DNA of 13,901 bases from Phyllobacteriaceae bacterium (GTDB lineage Bacteria; Pseudomonadota; Alphaproteobacteria; Rhizobiales; Ancalomicrobiaceae), in contig JAAYVT010000149.1 in the NCBI GenBank assembly GCA_012517025.1, positions 1 through 13,901 of the forward strand, given 5' to 3'. Made by a program: the position numbers and the translations under genes. Shown piece by piece: positions 1-6,850 of this stretch; position 1 is the stretch's first letter, and every line of letters starts with the position of its first letter. The notes under the pieces are model-generated. The model was not told the origin of the DNA. It saw only the letters and a list, made by a program, of their open reading frames with translations, and did no database searches.

Positions 1-1052
1 ATCCTCTTGAACGCCGCCGACCGTGATCGGCTCGAACAGATCGTCGCTGACCGCAACCGCCCGCTCAAGCACGTCCTGCGCGCCAGGATCGTGCTCCTCT
101 CCGGCGATCGTCTGCCGGTGCTCGAGGTGGCGCGCCGCGCCGGCGTCAGCCGACCTGCCGTCTGGCGATGGCAACAGCGCTTCGCCGAGGAGGGTGTCGA
201 CGGTCTTCTCCGCGACAAGACCCGCAAGCCAGGTACGGCACCGATCGCCGCACCGTCGTCGCACGGATCGTTGCGTTGACCTGCTCCGAACCACCCGGGG
301 CGGTGACCCACTGGACCGGCCGCGCGATGGCCAAGGCCTTCGACGTCTCGCTCCGAACCGTCCAGCGCATCTGGGACACCCATCGCCTTCAGCCCCACCG
401 CCTGCGAACCTTCAAGAGATCGAACGACCCCGCCTTCGCCGCCAAGGTCGAGGACATCGTCGGCCTCTATATGGACCCGCCGGCTCATGCCGTCGTCGTC
501 TCGATCGACGAGAAGAGCCAGATCCAGGCCCTCGACCGCACCCAGCCCGGCCTGCCGTTGAAGCCGGGCAAGTACGGGACCATGACCCACGACTACAAGC
601 GTAACGGCACGACCACCCTGTTCGCCGCCCTCGACGTGCTCCACGGCACCGTCGTCGGACGCTGCATGCCGAAGCACCGGCACCAGGAGTTCATCAAGTT
701 CCTCAACGCCGTCGAACGCGCCGTGCCGGCCGGCAAGATCGTCCACGCCGTCCTCGACAACTACGCCACTCACAAGCACCCGAAGGTGCTCGCTTGGCTC
801 GCCGATCATCCGCGCTGGGTATTCCATTTCACCCCGACCTCGGGCTCCTGGCTCAACGCAATCGAGAACTTCTTCTCGGCCCTCACCCGAAGAGCCATCC
901 GGCGCGGCGTCTTCACCTCCGTCGCCGATCTCGAGGACACCATCCGCGCCTACATCCGAAAACAGAACGCCGATCCCAAGCCCTTCGTCTGGACAAAGCC
1001 GGCCGAGACCATCCTCGCCAAACTCAGGCGGCTGCCTGTACCATCCGACTGA
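1..1052 (+). pseudogene. IS630-family transposase, -1 frameshifted, 5' partial
   Basis: Transposase of the IS630/Tc1-mariner group, which cuts and joins DNA at TA sites. The first frame (codons from 1 to about 249) encodes the N-terminal helix-turn-helix (VARRAGVSRPAVWRWQQRF) ending in DKTRKPG. The catalytic part reads in the -1 frame from about 249 to the TGA at 1050-1052. It holds the full DDE set: first Asp in SIDEKSQIQ, second Asp in LDNYATHKHP, and Glu in SWLNAIENFF. Coding sense is open back to base 1, so the true start is probably off the window; TTG at 7 is the first start-like codon inside it. I see no A-rich slippery heptamer in the 168-279 overlap of the two frames, which favours a disabling 1-base deletion. 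Programmed frameshifting is known in some IS families and cannot be excluded. The family call is secure; the activity is not. Confidence 0.8.
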
Positions 1053-1064
1053 GTCATTGCACTA
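1..1064 (+). mobile_element. IS630-family insertion sequence, left end outside window
   Basis: The segment carries an IS630-type DDE transposase reading frame that fills almost its whole length, as is usual for these one-gene elements. The left terminus lies outside the window, so inverted repeats cannot be compared. IS630 elements insert at TA dinucleotides; the first TA after the transposase stop is at 1063-1064, and I take it as the likely right boundary. That boundary is an inference. Beyond it the sequence does not code and leads into the hexuronate island, so the element marks the edge of the cluster. Confidence 0.75.
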
Positions 1065-1528
1065 GCGCGAAGTTCGCCTCCGCCCCCTCGCTCGCCGGCA
1101 TTCTCCGCCGTCGACGGGACATGAAGGAACCTCCTTCGTCGTCCCGGTGCTCCGGCGAGGCGGTCGCCTCTCGGAAGAATCCGGCGGCGGACACTCCGCT
1201 CATGAACCATGCCGACCGGTAAGGGTTCAAGGCAACGCATTACTATTCTTCTATCGTACGGGGTCGAAGATTTCCATCGCACCGACCGCCGGCGCCGGGA
1301 GCGGGACGACCGCGGAGCCACTTCTCTGCAGATCCGCCTCACCGCAATTGCCTACAATATGAAAAGGACCCTGAGCATCCTTGCAGCGGCCGCGTGAAGG
1401 ACGTTCGAGAAGACGCCCACCTCTGGCGTCGGAGATCAGCAGAGGGCCGGCATCCGCAGCGGCAACGCGGTCGAAAGTAAATTCAACGCGTCAAATCAAC
1501 ACGATGAGCCGACCGCGCACAGGTCTCA
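1053..1528. other. Non-coding convergent gap between the IS and the gntR gene
   Basis: About 475 bases between the transposase stop and the stop of the minus-strand regulator. Short open frames cross it, but none has a recognisable product, a convincing ribosome site or conserved-looking content. It is visibly AT-richer than its surroundings around 1222-1260 and 1345-1382. The one structured element is the hairpin at 1115-1146, listed separately. The stretch may be the remains of older sequence broken by the insertion. Confidence 0.5.
1115..1146. terminator. Hairpin, possible terminator in the convergent gap
   Basis: Two stacked stems are visible. The inner one is GAAGGA (1123-1128) against TCCTTC (1132-1137) with loop ACC. 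The outer one is CGGGAC (1115-1120) against GTCCCG (1141-1146). They are separated by a small internal loop (AT on one side, GTC on the other). No T-run follows on either strand, so intrinsic termination is only a guess. It lies where transcripts from the IS and from the minus-strand uxuA-gntR unit would meet. Confidence 0.35.
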
Positions 1529-2221
1529 TCAGGCGAAGATCGAGGGCATTTCGTCGGTGAGCTTGCGAATCGACTTCAGCACCTCGCGGAGGTGATGGCG
1601 CATGCCCGCCTCGGCGCGATCGGGATCGCGAGCCTCGACGGCGTCGAAGACGGCGGCGTGTTGCGTCGTCAGAAGCAGCATGTGGGCGCGATCGGGCAGG
1701 CTGAGAAACCGCACCCGATCCATCTGTCCCTTCACCGAATGGATCAGCCGCCAAGCGCGCGGCATCGAGACGCCGTCGCTGATGGCGCGATGAAACGCCT
1801 CGTCGAGTTGCAGATAGTCGACCGAACGTCCGGCCGTCGCCGCCTCGTGCTGACGTTCGAGCAGCTTCGTCATTTCCGCCAAGAGCTTCGGCGAGGGGGC
1901 CTCGGCGGCGCGCCGCACCACCGCCGCCTCCAGCGCCTCGCGCAGGAACTGCGCCTCGAGCACGTCGGCGGTGAGGATCGGCGAGACGAAGGTGCCGCGC
2001 TGCGGCAGGACCTCGACCAAGTCCTCGTCGGCCAGACGAATCAGCGCCTCGCGCACCGGCGTGCGGCTGACGCCGAGGCGGACCGCGAGCTCCTTCTCGC
2101 TCAAGGCCTCGTTCGGCTCGAGGGCGAGCGACAGGATCATCCGTTTGAGGACCGCGTAGACCTGGACGCCGATCGGAAGCTTGGGGTCGATCTCGAAGCC
2201 GGCGTTGACATCGATGGGCAA
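1529..2221 (-). CDS. GntR-family regulator, FCD (FadR-like) subfamily
   Basis: Predicted DNA-binding repressor or activator of 230 aa. Residues about 17-80 form the GntR winged helix, with the signature LSEKELAVRLGVSRTPVREAL and the wing VLPQRGTFV. Residues about 85-220 form the all-helical FCD ligand domain with the expected metal-site residues D140, H144 (DEAFHRA), H188 and H210. In this family a hexuronate or pathway intermediate usually binds there; the ligand here is inferred from context. The start is a TTG preceded by a strong ribosome site; no ATG or GTG fits. The gene follows uxuA on the same strand after 95 bases, suggesting co-transcription and feedback control. The stop is a tandem TGATGA. 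It is clearly related to the second GntR gene at 13221. UxuR/ExuR-like function is plausible, but I give no symbol. Confidence 0.9.
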   Translation of the reverse strand: MPIDVNAGFEIDPKLPIGVQVYAVLKRMILSLALEPNEALSEKELAVRLGVSRTPVREALIRLADEDLVEVLPQRGTFVSPILTADVLEAQFLREALEAAVVRRAAEAPSPKLLAEMTKLLERQHEAATAGRSVDYLQLDEAFHRAISDGVSMPRAWRLIHSVKGQMDRVRFLSLPDRAHMLLLTTQHAAVFDAVEARDPDRAEAGMRHHLREVLKSIRKLTDEMPSIFA

Positions 2222-2225
2222 GGCG

Positions 2226-2233
2226 TCACCTCC
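2226..2233 (-). promoter_or_regulatory. Strong ribosome binding site fixing a TTG start
   Basis: On the minus strand GGAGGTGA lies four bases before the TTG at 2221-2219. It matches the 16S anti-Shine-Dalgarno region almost fully. It decides the start of this regulator, since no ATG or GTG in frame nearby gives a family-like N-terminus. Confidence 0.75.
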
Positions 2234-2316
2234 GCAACGGCTCGACCATGTCACATCCCGGTCGAGGTGTTCCAGGCCTGCGATCGGATCGGCGACGTCG
2301 CTGCGGCGATGCGCCG

Positions 2317-3507
2317 TCACGCCAGCCGTCCGGAGCGGAAGGCCTCGATGGTCTTCATCACCCCGCGCAGTTCGGCGAGCCCCTTCAGCCGTCCGACGAA
2401 GGAATAGCCGGGATTGCTCCGCTTGCCGACGTCGTCGCCCATCAGGTGCCCGTGGTCGGGACGGAACGGGATCTCGGCGTCGATGCGTCCTTCGGCGCGG
2501 CGGCGATCCTCCTCGGCCATCAGTGTCGCCGCGACGCCGATCAGGTCGGTGTCGCCGCCGAGGTGGTCGGCCTCGTAGAACGAGCCGTCGGGCTCGTGGG
2601 TGGTGTTGCGCAGATGGGCGAAATGGATGCGCGGCGCGAATTCCTTCGCCATCGCGACGAGATCGTTGTTCGGGTTGGAGCCGAAGGACCCGGTGCACAG
2701 CGTGAGCCCGCACGCCGTCTCCGGCACCGCCTCGAACAGCGCCCGCACGTCCGCCGCCCCCGACATCACCCGCGGCAACCCGAAGATCGGGAACGAAGGA
2801 TCGTCGGCGTGGATGCACAGGAGCGCGCCTTCCTCCTCGGCGACCGGCGTCACCTCGCGCAGGAAGGCGATCAGATTGGCGCGCAGCGTCTCGACGTCGA
2901 TCTTCGAATAGATCTCCAGCATGTCGCGGAAGCTGTCGCGCGTATAGGCGAAGTCGCGCGCCGGCAACCAGTCGATCAAGACGCGCTCGAGCTCGGCGAT
3001 CTCCGCTTCGCTCTTGGTGGCCAGCCGCGTCCGCGCCGCTTCGATCACCTCCGGCGCATAGTCCGCCTCGGCGTTCCGCCGCTTCAGGACGAAGAGATCG
3101 TAGGCGGCGAAGTCGATCTTGTCGTAGCGCAGCGCGAAGGCGCCGTTGGGCAGTCGATAGGCGAGGTTGGTCCGACTCCAGTCGGTGATCACCATGAAGT
3201 TGTAGCAGACCGTCTTGATCCCGGCCCGCGCCACGTTGCGCAGCGACTGCTTGAAGTTCTCGATCTTCTGGACGTAGTCGCCGGTGCGGGTCTTGATCTC
3301 CTCGCCGACGCCGATGCTCTCGACGACCGCCCAAGTGAGCCCCGCCGCTTCGATCTCGGCCTTGCGCTCGGCGATCGCCTCGGGCGTCCACACCTGACCC
3401 TGGTTCATGTGGTGGAGCGCGGTGACGATGCCGGTGGCGCCGGCCTGACGGGCCTGCGCGAGGGTGACGGGATCGTCGGGACCGAACCAACGCCATGTCT
3501 GCTGCAT
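2317..3507 (-). CDS. uxuA: Mannonate dehydratase
   Basis: Cytoplasmic enzyme that dehydrates D-mannonate to 2-keto-3-deoxygluconate, the fourth step of glucuronate breakdown after uptake. The 396 aa length fits the UxuA (ManD, TIM-barrel) family. It opens with the typical QQTWRWFGPDDPVTL. Conserved metal and active-site positions are visible: H233 with D235/D236 in CIHADDPSFPIFGLPR, C271 in CTGS, H298 in IHFAHLRN, and D351-H352 in PFRPDHGH. The ATG at 3507 matches the family N-terminus; a modest GAGAGG sits upstream. An open frame continues upstream of this ATG but reads as arginine-rich noise. The gene leads a minus-strand unit with the GntR gene and is divergent from the TRAP operon. It lies apart from the other pathway enzymes, which are in the operon at 6851-13124. 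Confidence 0.96.
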   Translation of the reverse strand: MQQTWRWFGPDDPVTLAQARQAGATGIVTALHHMNQGQVWTPEAIAERKAEIEAAGLTWAVVESIGVGEEIKTRTGDYVQKIENFKQSLRNVARAGIKTVCYNFMVITDWSRTNLAYRLPNGAFALRYDKIDFAAYDLFVLKRRNAEADYAPEVIEAARTRLATKSEAEIAELERVLIDWLPARDFAYTRDSFRDMLEIYSKIDVETLRANLIAFLREVTPVAEEEGALLCIHADDPSFPIFGLPRVMSGAADVRALFEAVPETACGLTLCTGSFGSNPNNDLVAMAKEFAPRIHFAHLRNTTHEPDGSFYEADHLGGDTDLIGVAATLMAEEDRRRAEGRIDAEIPFRPDHGHLMGDDVGKRSNPGYSFVGRLKGLAELRGVMKTIEAFRSGRLA

Positions 3508-3713
3508 CGTCTTTGCCTCTCGAGGTCGGGCGCGTCGCCCGGAAACGCGACGGAGTCGCCGCGCGGGGGATCTCGCCCTTCGTGTACGCCGCCGGACCGG
3601 CCACGACTTCGTCGAGGCCTCTCGCCGGACGCGAGACCCGCCGATGTGTCTCGCCTCGGTGGCGTGGGAGAGCCCCGACGGCGATCGATCGACGCGGTGC
3701 GACACCGAACGGC
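3508..3713 (-). other. Long candidate 5' leader of uxuA
   Basis: About 200 bases separate the uxuA start from the nearest credible minus-strand promoter. No gene is visible. One inverted repeat stands out: GCGAGAC at 3631-3637 against GTCTCGC at 3648-3654 with a 10-base loop. Whether the leader is regulatory or the true promoter lies closer to uxuA cannot be told from sequence alone. Confidence 0.3.
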
Positions 3714-3742
3714 AACGTATCTCAATGTTCCGCTGTTGCCAA
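3714..3742 (-). promoter_or_regulatory. Candidate uxuA promoter
   Basis: Read on the minus strand, TTGGCA (3742-3737) is a five-of-six match to the sigma-70 -35 box. It is followed after 17 bases by TACGTT (3719-3714), a weak -10. It shares its -35 bases with the rightward dctP promoter candidate. The -10 is poor, so confidence is low. Confidence 0.3.
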
Positions 3743-3764
3743 TGCCATTGTAGACGCCTACCAT
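3736..3764 (+). promoter_or_regulatory. Candidate promoter of the TRAP operon
   Basis: TTGCCA (3736-3741) matches the sigma-70 -35 consensus at five of six positions. After a 17-base spacer comes TACCAT (3759-3764), matching the -10 consensus at four of six. The implied transcript start is about 50 bases before dctP. The -10 lies inside a perfect palindrome, the arrangement expected for repressor control. Confidence 0.5.
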
Positions 3765-3769
3765 GGTAG
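3758..3769. promoter_or_regulatory. Palindromic candidate operator in the uxuA-dctP control region
   Basis: CTACCATGGTAG is a perfect 12-base palindrome over the proposed dctP -10. A further GTAG at 3750-3753 makes an evenly spaced alternation GTAG, CTAC, GTAG at 8-base steps (3750, 3758, 3766). GntR/FCD regulators usually bind short dyads containing GGT and ACC halves, and two such regulators flank this island. Assignment to either one is an inference. Confidence 0.5.
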
Positions 3770-3810
3770 TTGTCGAGGGACGCCCGACAGCGAAGCGGCG
3801 CCCGGACGAT

Positions 3811-3815
3811 GGAGG
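3811..3815 (+). promoter_or_regulatory. Ribosome binding site choosing the dctP start
   Basis: GGAGG ends five bases before the ATG at 3821. The earlier in-frame ATG at 3809 overlaps this motif and has no ribosome site of its own. Starting at 3821 also gives a clean signal peptide. Confidence 0.65.
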
Positions 3816-3820
3816 ACCCG

Positions 3821-4807
3821 ATGGGATTTTTCACCAGGACCCTGCGTGCGGCCCTGTGCGGCGCCGTGCTCGCGACCCTCGCCGGCGGCACCGCGCTCGC
3901 CGCCGACTACACGCTCAACGTCAACACCGCCCTCACCACCTCCGACCCGCTCTACAAGGGTCTCGAGACCTTCAAGGCGCAGGTCGAGGCCCGCTCGCAG
4001 GGCCGCGTCGCGGTGCGTCTGTTCCCCGGCTCGCAGCTCGGCAAGGACGAGGACGTGCTCGAGCAGGCCCGCGCCGGCGCCGGCAACGCGGTCGTCGTCG
4101 ACGGCGGACGTCTCGCCGTCTTCGTCAAGGAATTCGGCATTCTGAGCGGCCCCTATCTCGCCGACGGCTACGACGGCATCCGCAAGGTCGTCACCTCGCC
4201 GTTGTTCGACGGCTGGGCCAAGCAGCTCCACGACAAGGCGCAGCTGCAGGTGCTCTCCTTCAACTGGTGGCAGGGCGAGCGTCATCTCCTGACCAACAAG
4301 CCGATCGCCACGCCCGCCGATCTGGTCGGCGTGCGCATGCGCACCCCCGGCGCGCCGGTGTGGACCGAGACCGTCCGCGCCATGGGCGCGACCCCGGCGC
4401 CGATGGGCTGGGCCGACGTCTATTCGGCGCTGCAGACCAAGGTCATCGACGCGGTCGAGGCGCAGGACCCCGCCGCCTACGGCTCGCGCCTCTACGAGGT
4501 CACCAAATACCTGACCAAGACCGGCCACTTCGAGCTGATCACCGGCATCGTCACCTCCGCCGGCTGGTTCGACAAGCTGCCGGCCGACCTCCAGGCGATC
4601 CTCAAGGACGAGGCCCTGAAGGCAGGCGACATCGCCTCGCGCGGCACCGAGGCCTCGCTCGGCGACATCGAGAAGAAGATGGCGGCGGCCGGCATGGTCG
4701 TCTCGGAAGTCGACAAGAAGCCCTTCGTCGCCGCGACTGCCGGCGTCTACGAGAAGCTCGGCTACACCGAGCTGAAGAAGGAAGTCGACGCCATCCTGGC
4801 GAAGTGA
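3821..4807 (+). CDS. TRAP transporter solute-binding protein (DctP type), probable hexuronate binder
   Basis: Periplasmic receptor of 328 aa that captures an organic acid and hands it to the membrane subunits. Residues 1-27 form a Sec signal peptide (MGFF, basic residues R6 and R9, hydrophobic core, cleavage after ALA at 25-27). The mature part is a DctP-family domain. The family's carboxylate-binding arginine is most likely R174 in VRMRTPG (171-177), followed by the usual motif MGWADVYSALQTKVIDAVE. Close linkage to glucuronate and galacturonate enzymes suggests a hexuronate ligand; hexuronate-binding members are known in this family, but the sequence does not prove the ligand. First gene of a three-gene TRAP operon, 27 bases before dctQ. 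Confidence 0.93.
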   Translation: MGFFTRTLRAALCGAVLATLAGGTALAADYTLNVNTALTTSDPLYKGLETFKAQVEARSQGRVAVRLFPGSQLGKDEDVLEQARAGAGNAVVVDGGRLAVFVKEFGILSGPYLADGYDGIRKVVTSPLFDGWAKQLHDKAQLQVLSFNWWQGERHLLTNKPIATPADLVGVRMRTPGAPVWTETVRAMGATPAPMGWADVYSALQTKVIDAVEAQDPAAYGSRLYEVTKYLTKTGHFELITGIVTSAGWFDKLPADLQAILKDEALKAGDIASRGTEASLGDIEKKMAAAGMVVSEVDKKPFVAATAGVYEKLGYTELKKEVDAILAK

Positions 4808-4834
4808 AGCGACCCACGATCCGGAGTCTGCGTC

Positions 4835-5359
4835 ATGTCCGACGTCATCGCGCACATCGAATCGATCGTGGGGCGGGTCCTGCTCGCCACGATGGTCGGC
4901 CTCGTCTTCATCGCCGGCGTCACCCGCTGGTTCGGCCATCCCCTCGTCTGGTCGATGGACGTGGCGCAACTCCTGTTCGTCTGGGCCGCCTTCCTCGGCG
5001 CCGACATGGCCATGCGCAAGCGCGGCCTGATCGCGGTCGATCTGTTCGTCCGCTGGGTCCCGGCGCGCCACCGCGTGTTCATCGACCTCGCGGTCGGCCT
5101 CTTCGTCCTCGCCTTCCTGCTGGCGCTGGCCAAGCTCGGCTACGACCTCGTCATGCTCAACCGCGAGCGTGAATTCGGCGACAGCGGCATCAGCTACGCG
5201 CTGGTCACCGCGGCCGTGCCGATCGGTTGTCTGCTCTTGGCGACCACCTTGGCCGGACAGTTGTGGGAGACGGCGCGATCGATCGGCCGTCGTCCGCAAC
5301 TGGTGTTCTCGAACGCTCGGCCGGAAGAAGTCGACGAAGCCCTCGGGGAGGGTCTGTGA
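4835..5359 (+). CDS. TRAP transporter small permease (DctQ type)
   Basis: Inner-membrane subunit of 174 aa that pairs with the large permease and docks the binding protein. Four hydrophobic segments are visible at about 12-30, 42-58, 83-103 and 121-142, the normal DctQ topology. The family stretch WSMDVAQLLFVWAAFLGADMA is followed by a basic residue pair and then VDLF. A GGAG lies about nine bases before the ATG. The last codons overlap the next gene by one base (TGATG), so translation of the two permease subunits is probably coupled. Confidence 0.93.
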   Translation: MSDVIAHIESIVGRVLLATMVGLVFIAGVTRWFGHPLVWSMDVAQLLFVWAAFLGADMAMRKRGLIAVDLFVRWVPARHRVFIDLAVGLFVLAFLLALAKLGYDLVMLNREREFGDSGISYALVTAAVPIGCLLLATTLAGQLWETARSIGRRPQLVFSNARPEEVDEALGEGL

Positions 5360-6648
5360 TGACCTTCGACATGCTCGTGCTGATCGGCCTGTTCTTCGGC
5401 CTCCTGGTGCTCGGCGCGCCGGTCGCCTTCGCCATCGGCATTTCCGGCTTTTCCTTCTTCGTCGTCAGCGACGTCATTCCGGCCTCGATCGGGGTGCAGC
5501 AGGTCGCCTCTGCCTCGCAGAGCTTCCCGCTTCTGGCGGTGCCGTTCTTCGTGCTCGCCGGTCACATGATGAACAAGACCGGCATCACCAAGCGGCTGAT
5601 CCGCTGTTCCGAAGCCCTGGTGTCGTGGATGTCGGGCGGCATGGCGCAGGTCTGCATCGTGCTGTCGACCTTGATGGGCGGGGTCTCCGGCTCCGCCGTC
5701 GCCGACGCGGCGATGGAGGCGCGCATCCTCGGTCCCGATCTGGTGCGCAACGGCTATTCCAAGGGCTTCACCGCCGCCACCATCGCCGTCGGCTCGTTGA
5801 TCACCGCCACCATCCCGCCGAGCCTCGGCCTCATCCTCTACGGCTTCGTCGGCAACGTCTCGATCGGACGGCTGTTCCTGGCCGGCGTCATTCCCGGCCT
5901 GATGATGATGGTCGGCCTGATGTTCACCGTCTGGGTGGTGTCGCGCAAACGCGGCTATCGCTCGGCGACCGCCCATCGGCCGACTCCGAAGGAGATCGGC
6001 GAGGCGGTGTGGGACGCCAAATGGGCGTTGCTCTTCCCCGTCGCGCTGCTCTTCGCCATCCGCTCCGGCCTGTTCACGCCGTCGGAAGTCGGCGCCTTCG
6101 CGGTGGTCTACGCCGTCTTCGTCGGCGTGGTCCTGCACCGCGAACTGACCTGGGCCGGCGCGATGGAGGCGCTGCTGCACGGCGTCGTCGACAACGGCTT
6201 GATCGTGCTGATCATCATGTTCTCGGGCATGGTCGGCTACGCCATCATCTTCGATCAGGCACCGCAGGCGATCGCCTCCGGCATGCTGAGCCTGACCCAG
6301 AACCCGGTCGTCATCCTGTTCCTGATCGTGCTGTTCCTGCTGATCGCCGGCTGCTTCGTCGAGGCGACGGTGCTGGTGCTGCTGCTCACCCCGATCTTCC
6401 TGCCGATCGTCCGCTCGCTCGGCATCGACGAGGTCCATTTCGGCATCGTCATGATGACGATGGTGACCTTCGGCGGCATGACCCCGCCGGTCGGCGTCGC
6501 CATGTTCACCGTCTGCGGTCTGCTCGACTGCTCGATCGACGAATACGTCCGCGAGGCGTTGCCGCACATCCTCACCATCCTGATCCTCGAGGCGATCCTG
6601 ATCCTGTTCCCCGCGATCTCGCTGTTCCTGCCCAACCTGCTGATGTGA
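5359..6648 (+). CDS. TRAP transporter large permease (DctM type)
   Basis: The 429 aa sodium-driven transport channel of the TRAP system, located in the inner membrane. It is hydrophobic throughout, with about a dozen candidate membrane spans. Family features include LGAPVAFAIGISG near the N-terminus, the stretch MGGVSGSAVADAAMEARIL, the IPPSLGLILYG loop, and TFGGMTPPVGVAMFTVCGL near the C-terminus. The ATG overlaps the dctQ stop by one base and is preceded by GGGGAGGG inside dctQ. The separate small and large permeases are the common two-gene form, not the fused one. The operon ends here; two hairpins follow before the convergent kdgK. Confidence 0.95.
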   Translation: MTFDMLVLIGLFFGLLVLGAPVAFAIGISGFSFFVVSDVIPASIGVQQVASASQSFPLLAVPFFVLAGHMMNKTGITKRLIRCSEALVSWMSGGMAQVCIVLSTLMGGVSGSAVADAAMEARILGPDLVRNGYSKGFTAATIAVGSLITATIPPSLGLILYGFVGNVSIGRLFLAGVIPGLMMMVGLMFTVWVVSRKRGYRSATAHRPTPKEIGEAVWDAKWALLFPVALLFAIRSGLFTPSEVGAFAVVYAVFVGVVLHRELTWAGAMEALLHGVVDNGLIVLIIMFSGMVGYAIIFDQAPQAIASGMLSLTQNPVVILFLIVLFLLIAGCFVEATVLVLLLTPIFLPIVRSLGIDEVHFGIVMMTMVTFGGMTPPVGVAMFTVCGLLDCSIDEYVREALPHILTILILEAILILFPAISLFLPNLLM

Positions 6649-6698
6649 GCGGCCGGTGCGCGGGGGCTCCCCCGCGGCGGCCGCATCGGACGATGAAG

Positions 6699-6736
6699 AC
6701 GAGAGGCGCACTCACCGGGGGCGCCTCTTCTCGTTT
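6699..6736 (+). terminator. Terminator of the TRAP operon
   Basis: AGAGGCGC (6702-6709) pairs perfectly with GCGCCTCT (6721-6728) around an 11-base loop. A short T-rich run (TTCTCGTTT) follows on the plus strand. The hairpin starts about 50 bases after the dctM stop and has the right orientation to end that transcript. A second GC-only dyad, CGCGGGGG against CCCCCGCG at 6659-6676, lies just upstream. Confidence 0.6.
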
Positions 6737-6790
6737 CGGCGCCGAACGCCCCGCACGTCCGCCTCGCCGCCGCCGGTGATGTGCCGAAAC

Positions 6791-6830
6791 GCGAGGAGGC
6801 CGGAGCGGTTTCCCGCTCCGGCCTCTTCGC
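6791..6830. terminator. Long hairpin, probable terminator of the kdgK operon, maybe bidirectional
   Basis: An 18-base left arm (6791-6808) pairs with 6813-6830 around the four-base loop TTTC. Every position pairs apart from one that is a G-U wobble. It sits 20 bases beyond the kdgK stop. Read on the minus strand it is followed by GTTTCGG, a weak U-tract, so it most likely ends the uxaC-to-kdgK transcript. Its strength would also block transcripts arriving from dctM. Confidence 0.65.
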
Positions 6831-6850
6831 ATGGGCCGCGGCTCCGGGTG

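Noticed and set aside
1147..1397. Small open frames in the gap after the insertion sequence
   Set aside because: Short, mutually overlapping, without good ribosome sites or recognisable products.
2248..3753. Long open frame (501 codons) on the plus strand opposite uxuA
   Set aside because: Antisense shadow of a high-GC gene: composition is rich in Arg, Gly and Asp with no domain, and the opposite strand carries a complete, well-conserved enzyme.
3770..3820. Earlier in-frame starts for dctP (3770 and 3809)
   Set aside because: They lengthen the region before the signal peptide with polar residues, and the GGAGG at 3811-3815 points to the ATG at 3821.
3758..5299. Minus-strand open frame of 513 codons opposite dctP and dctQ
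   Set aside because: Low-complexity Asp/Glu/Gly/Arg-rich translation, no family features, opposite a clear signal peptide and TRAP genes.
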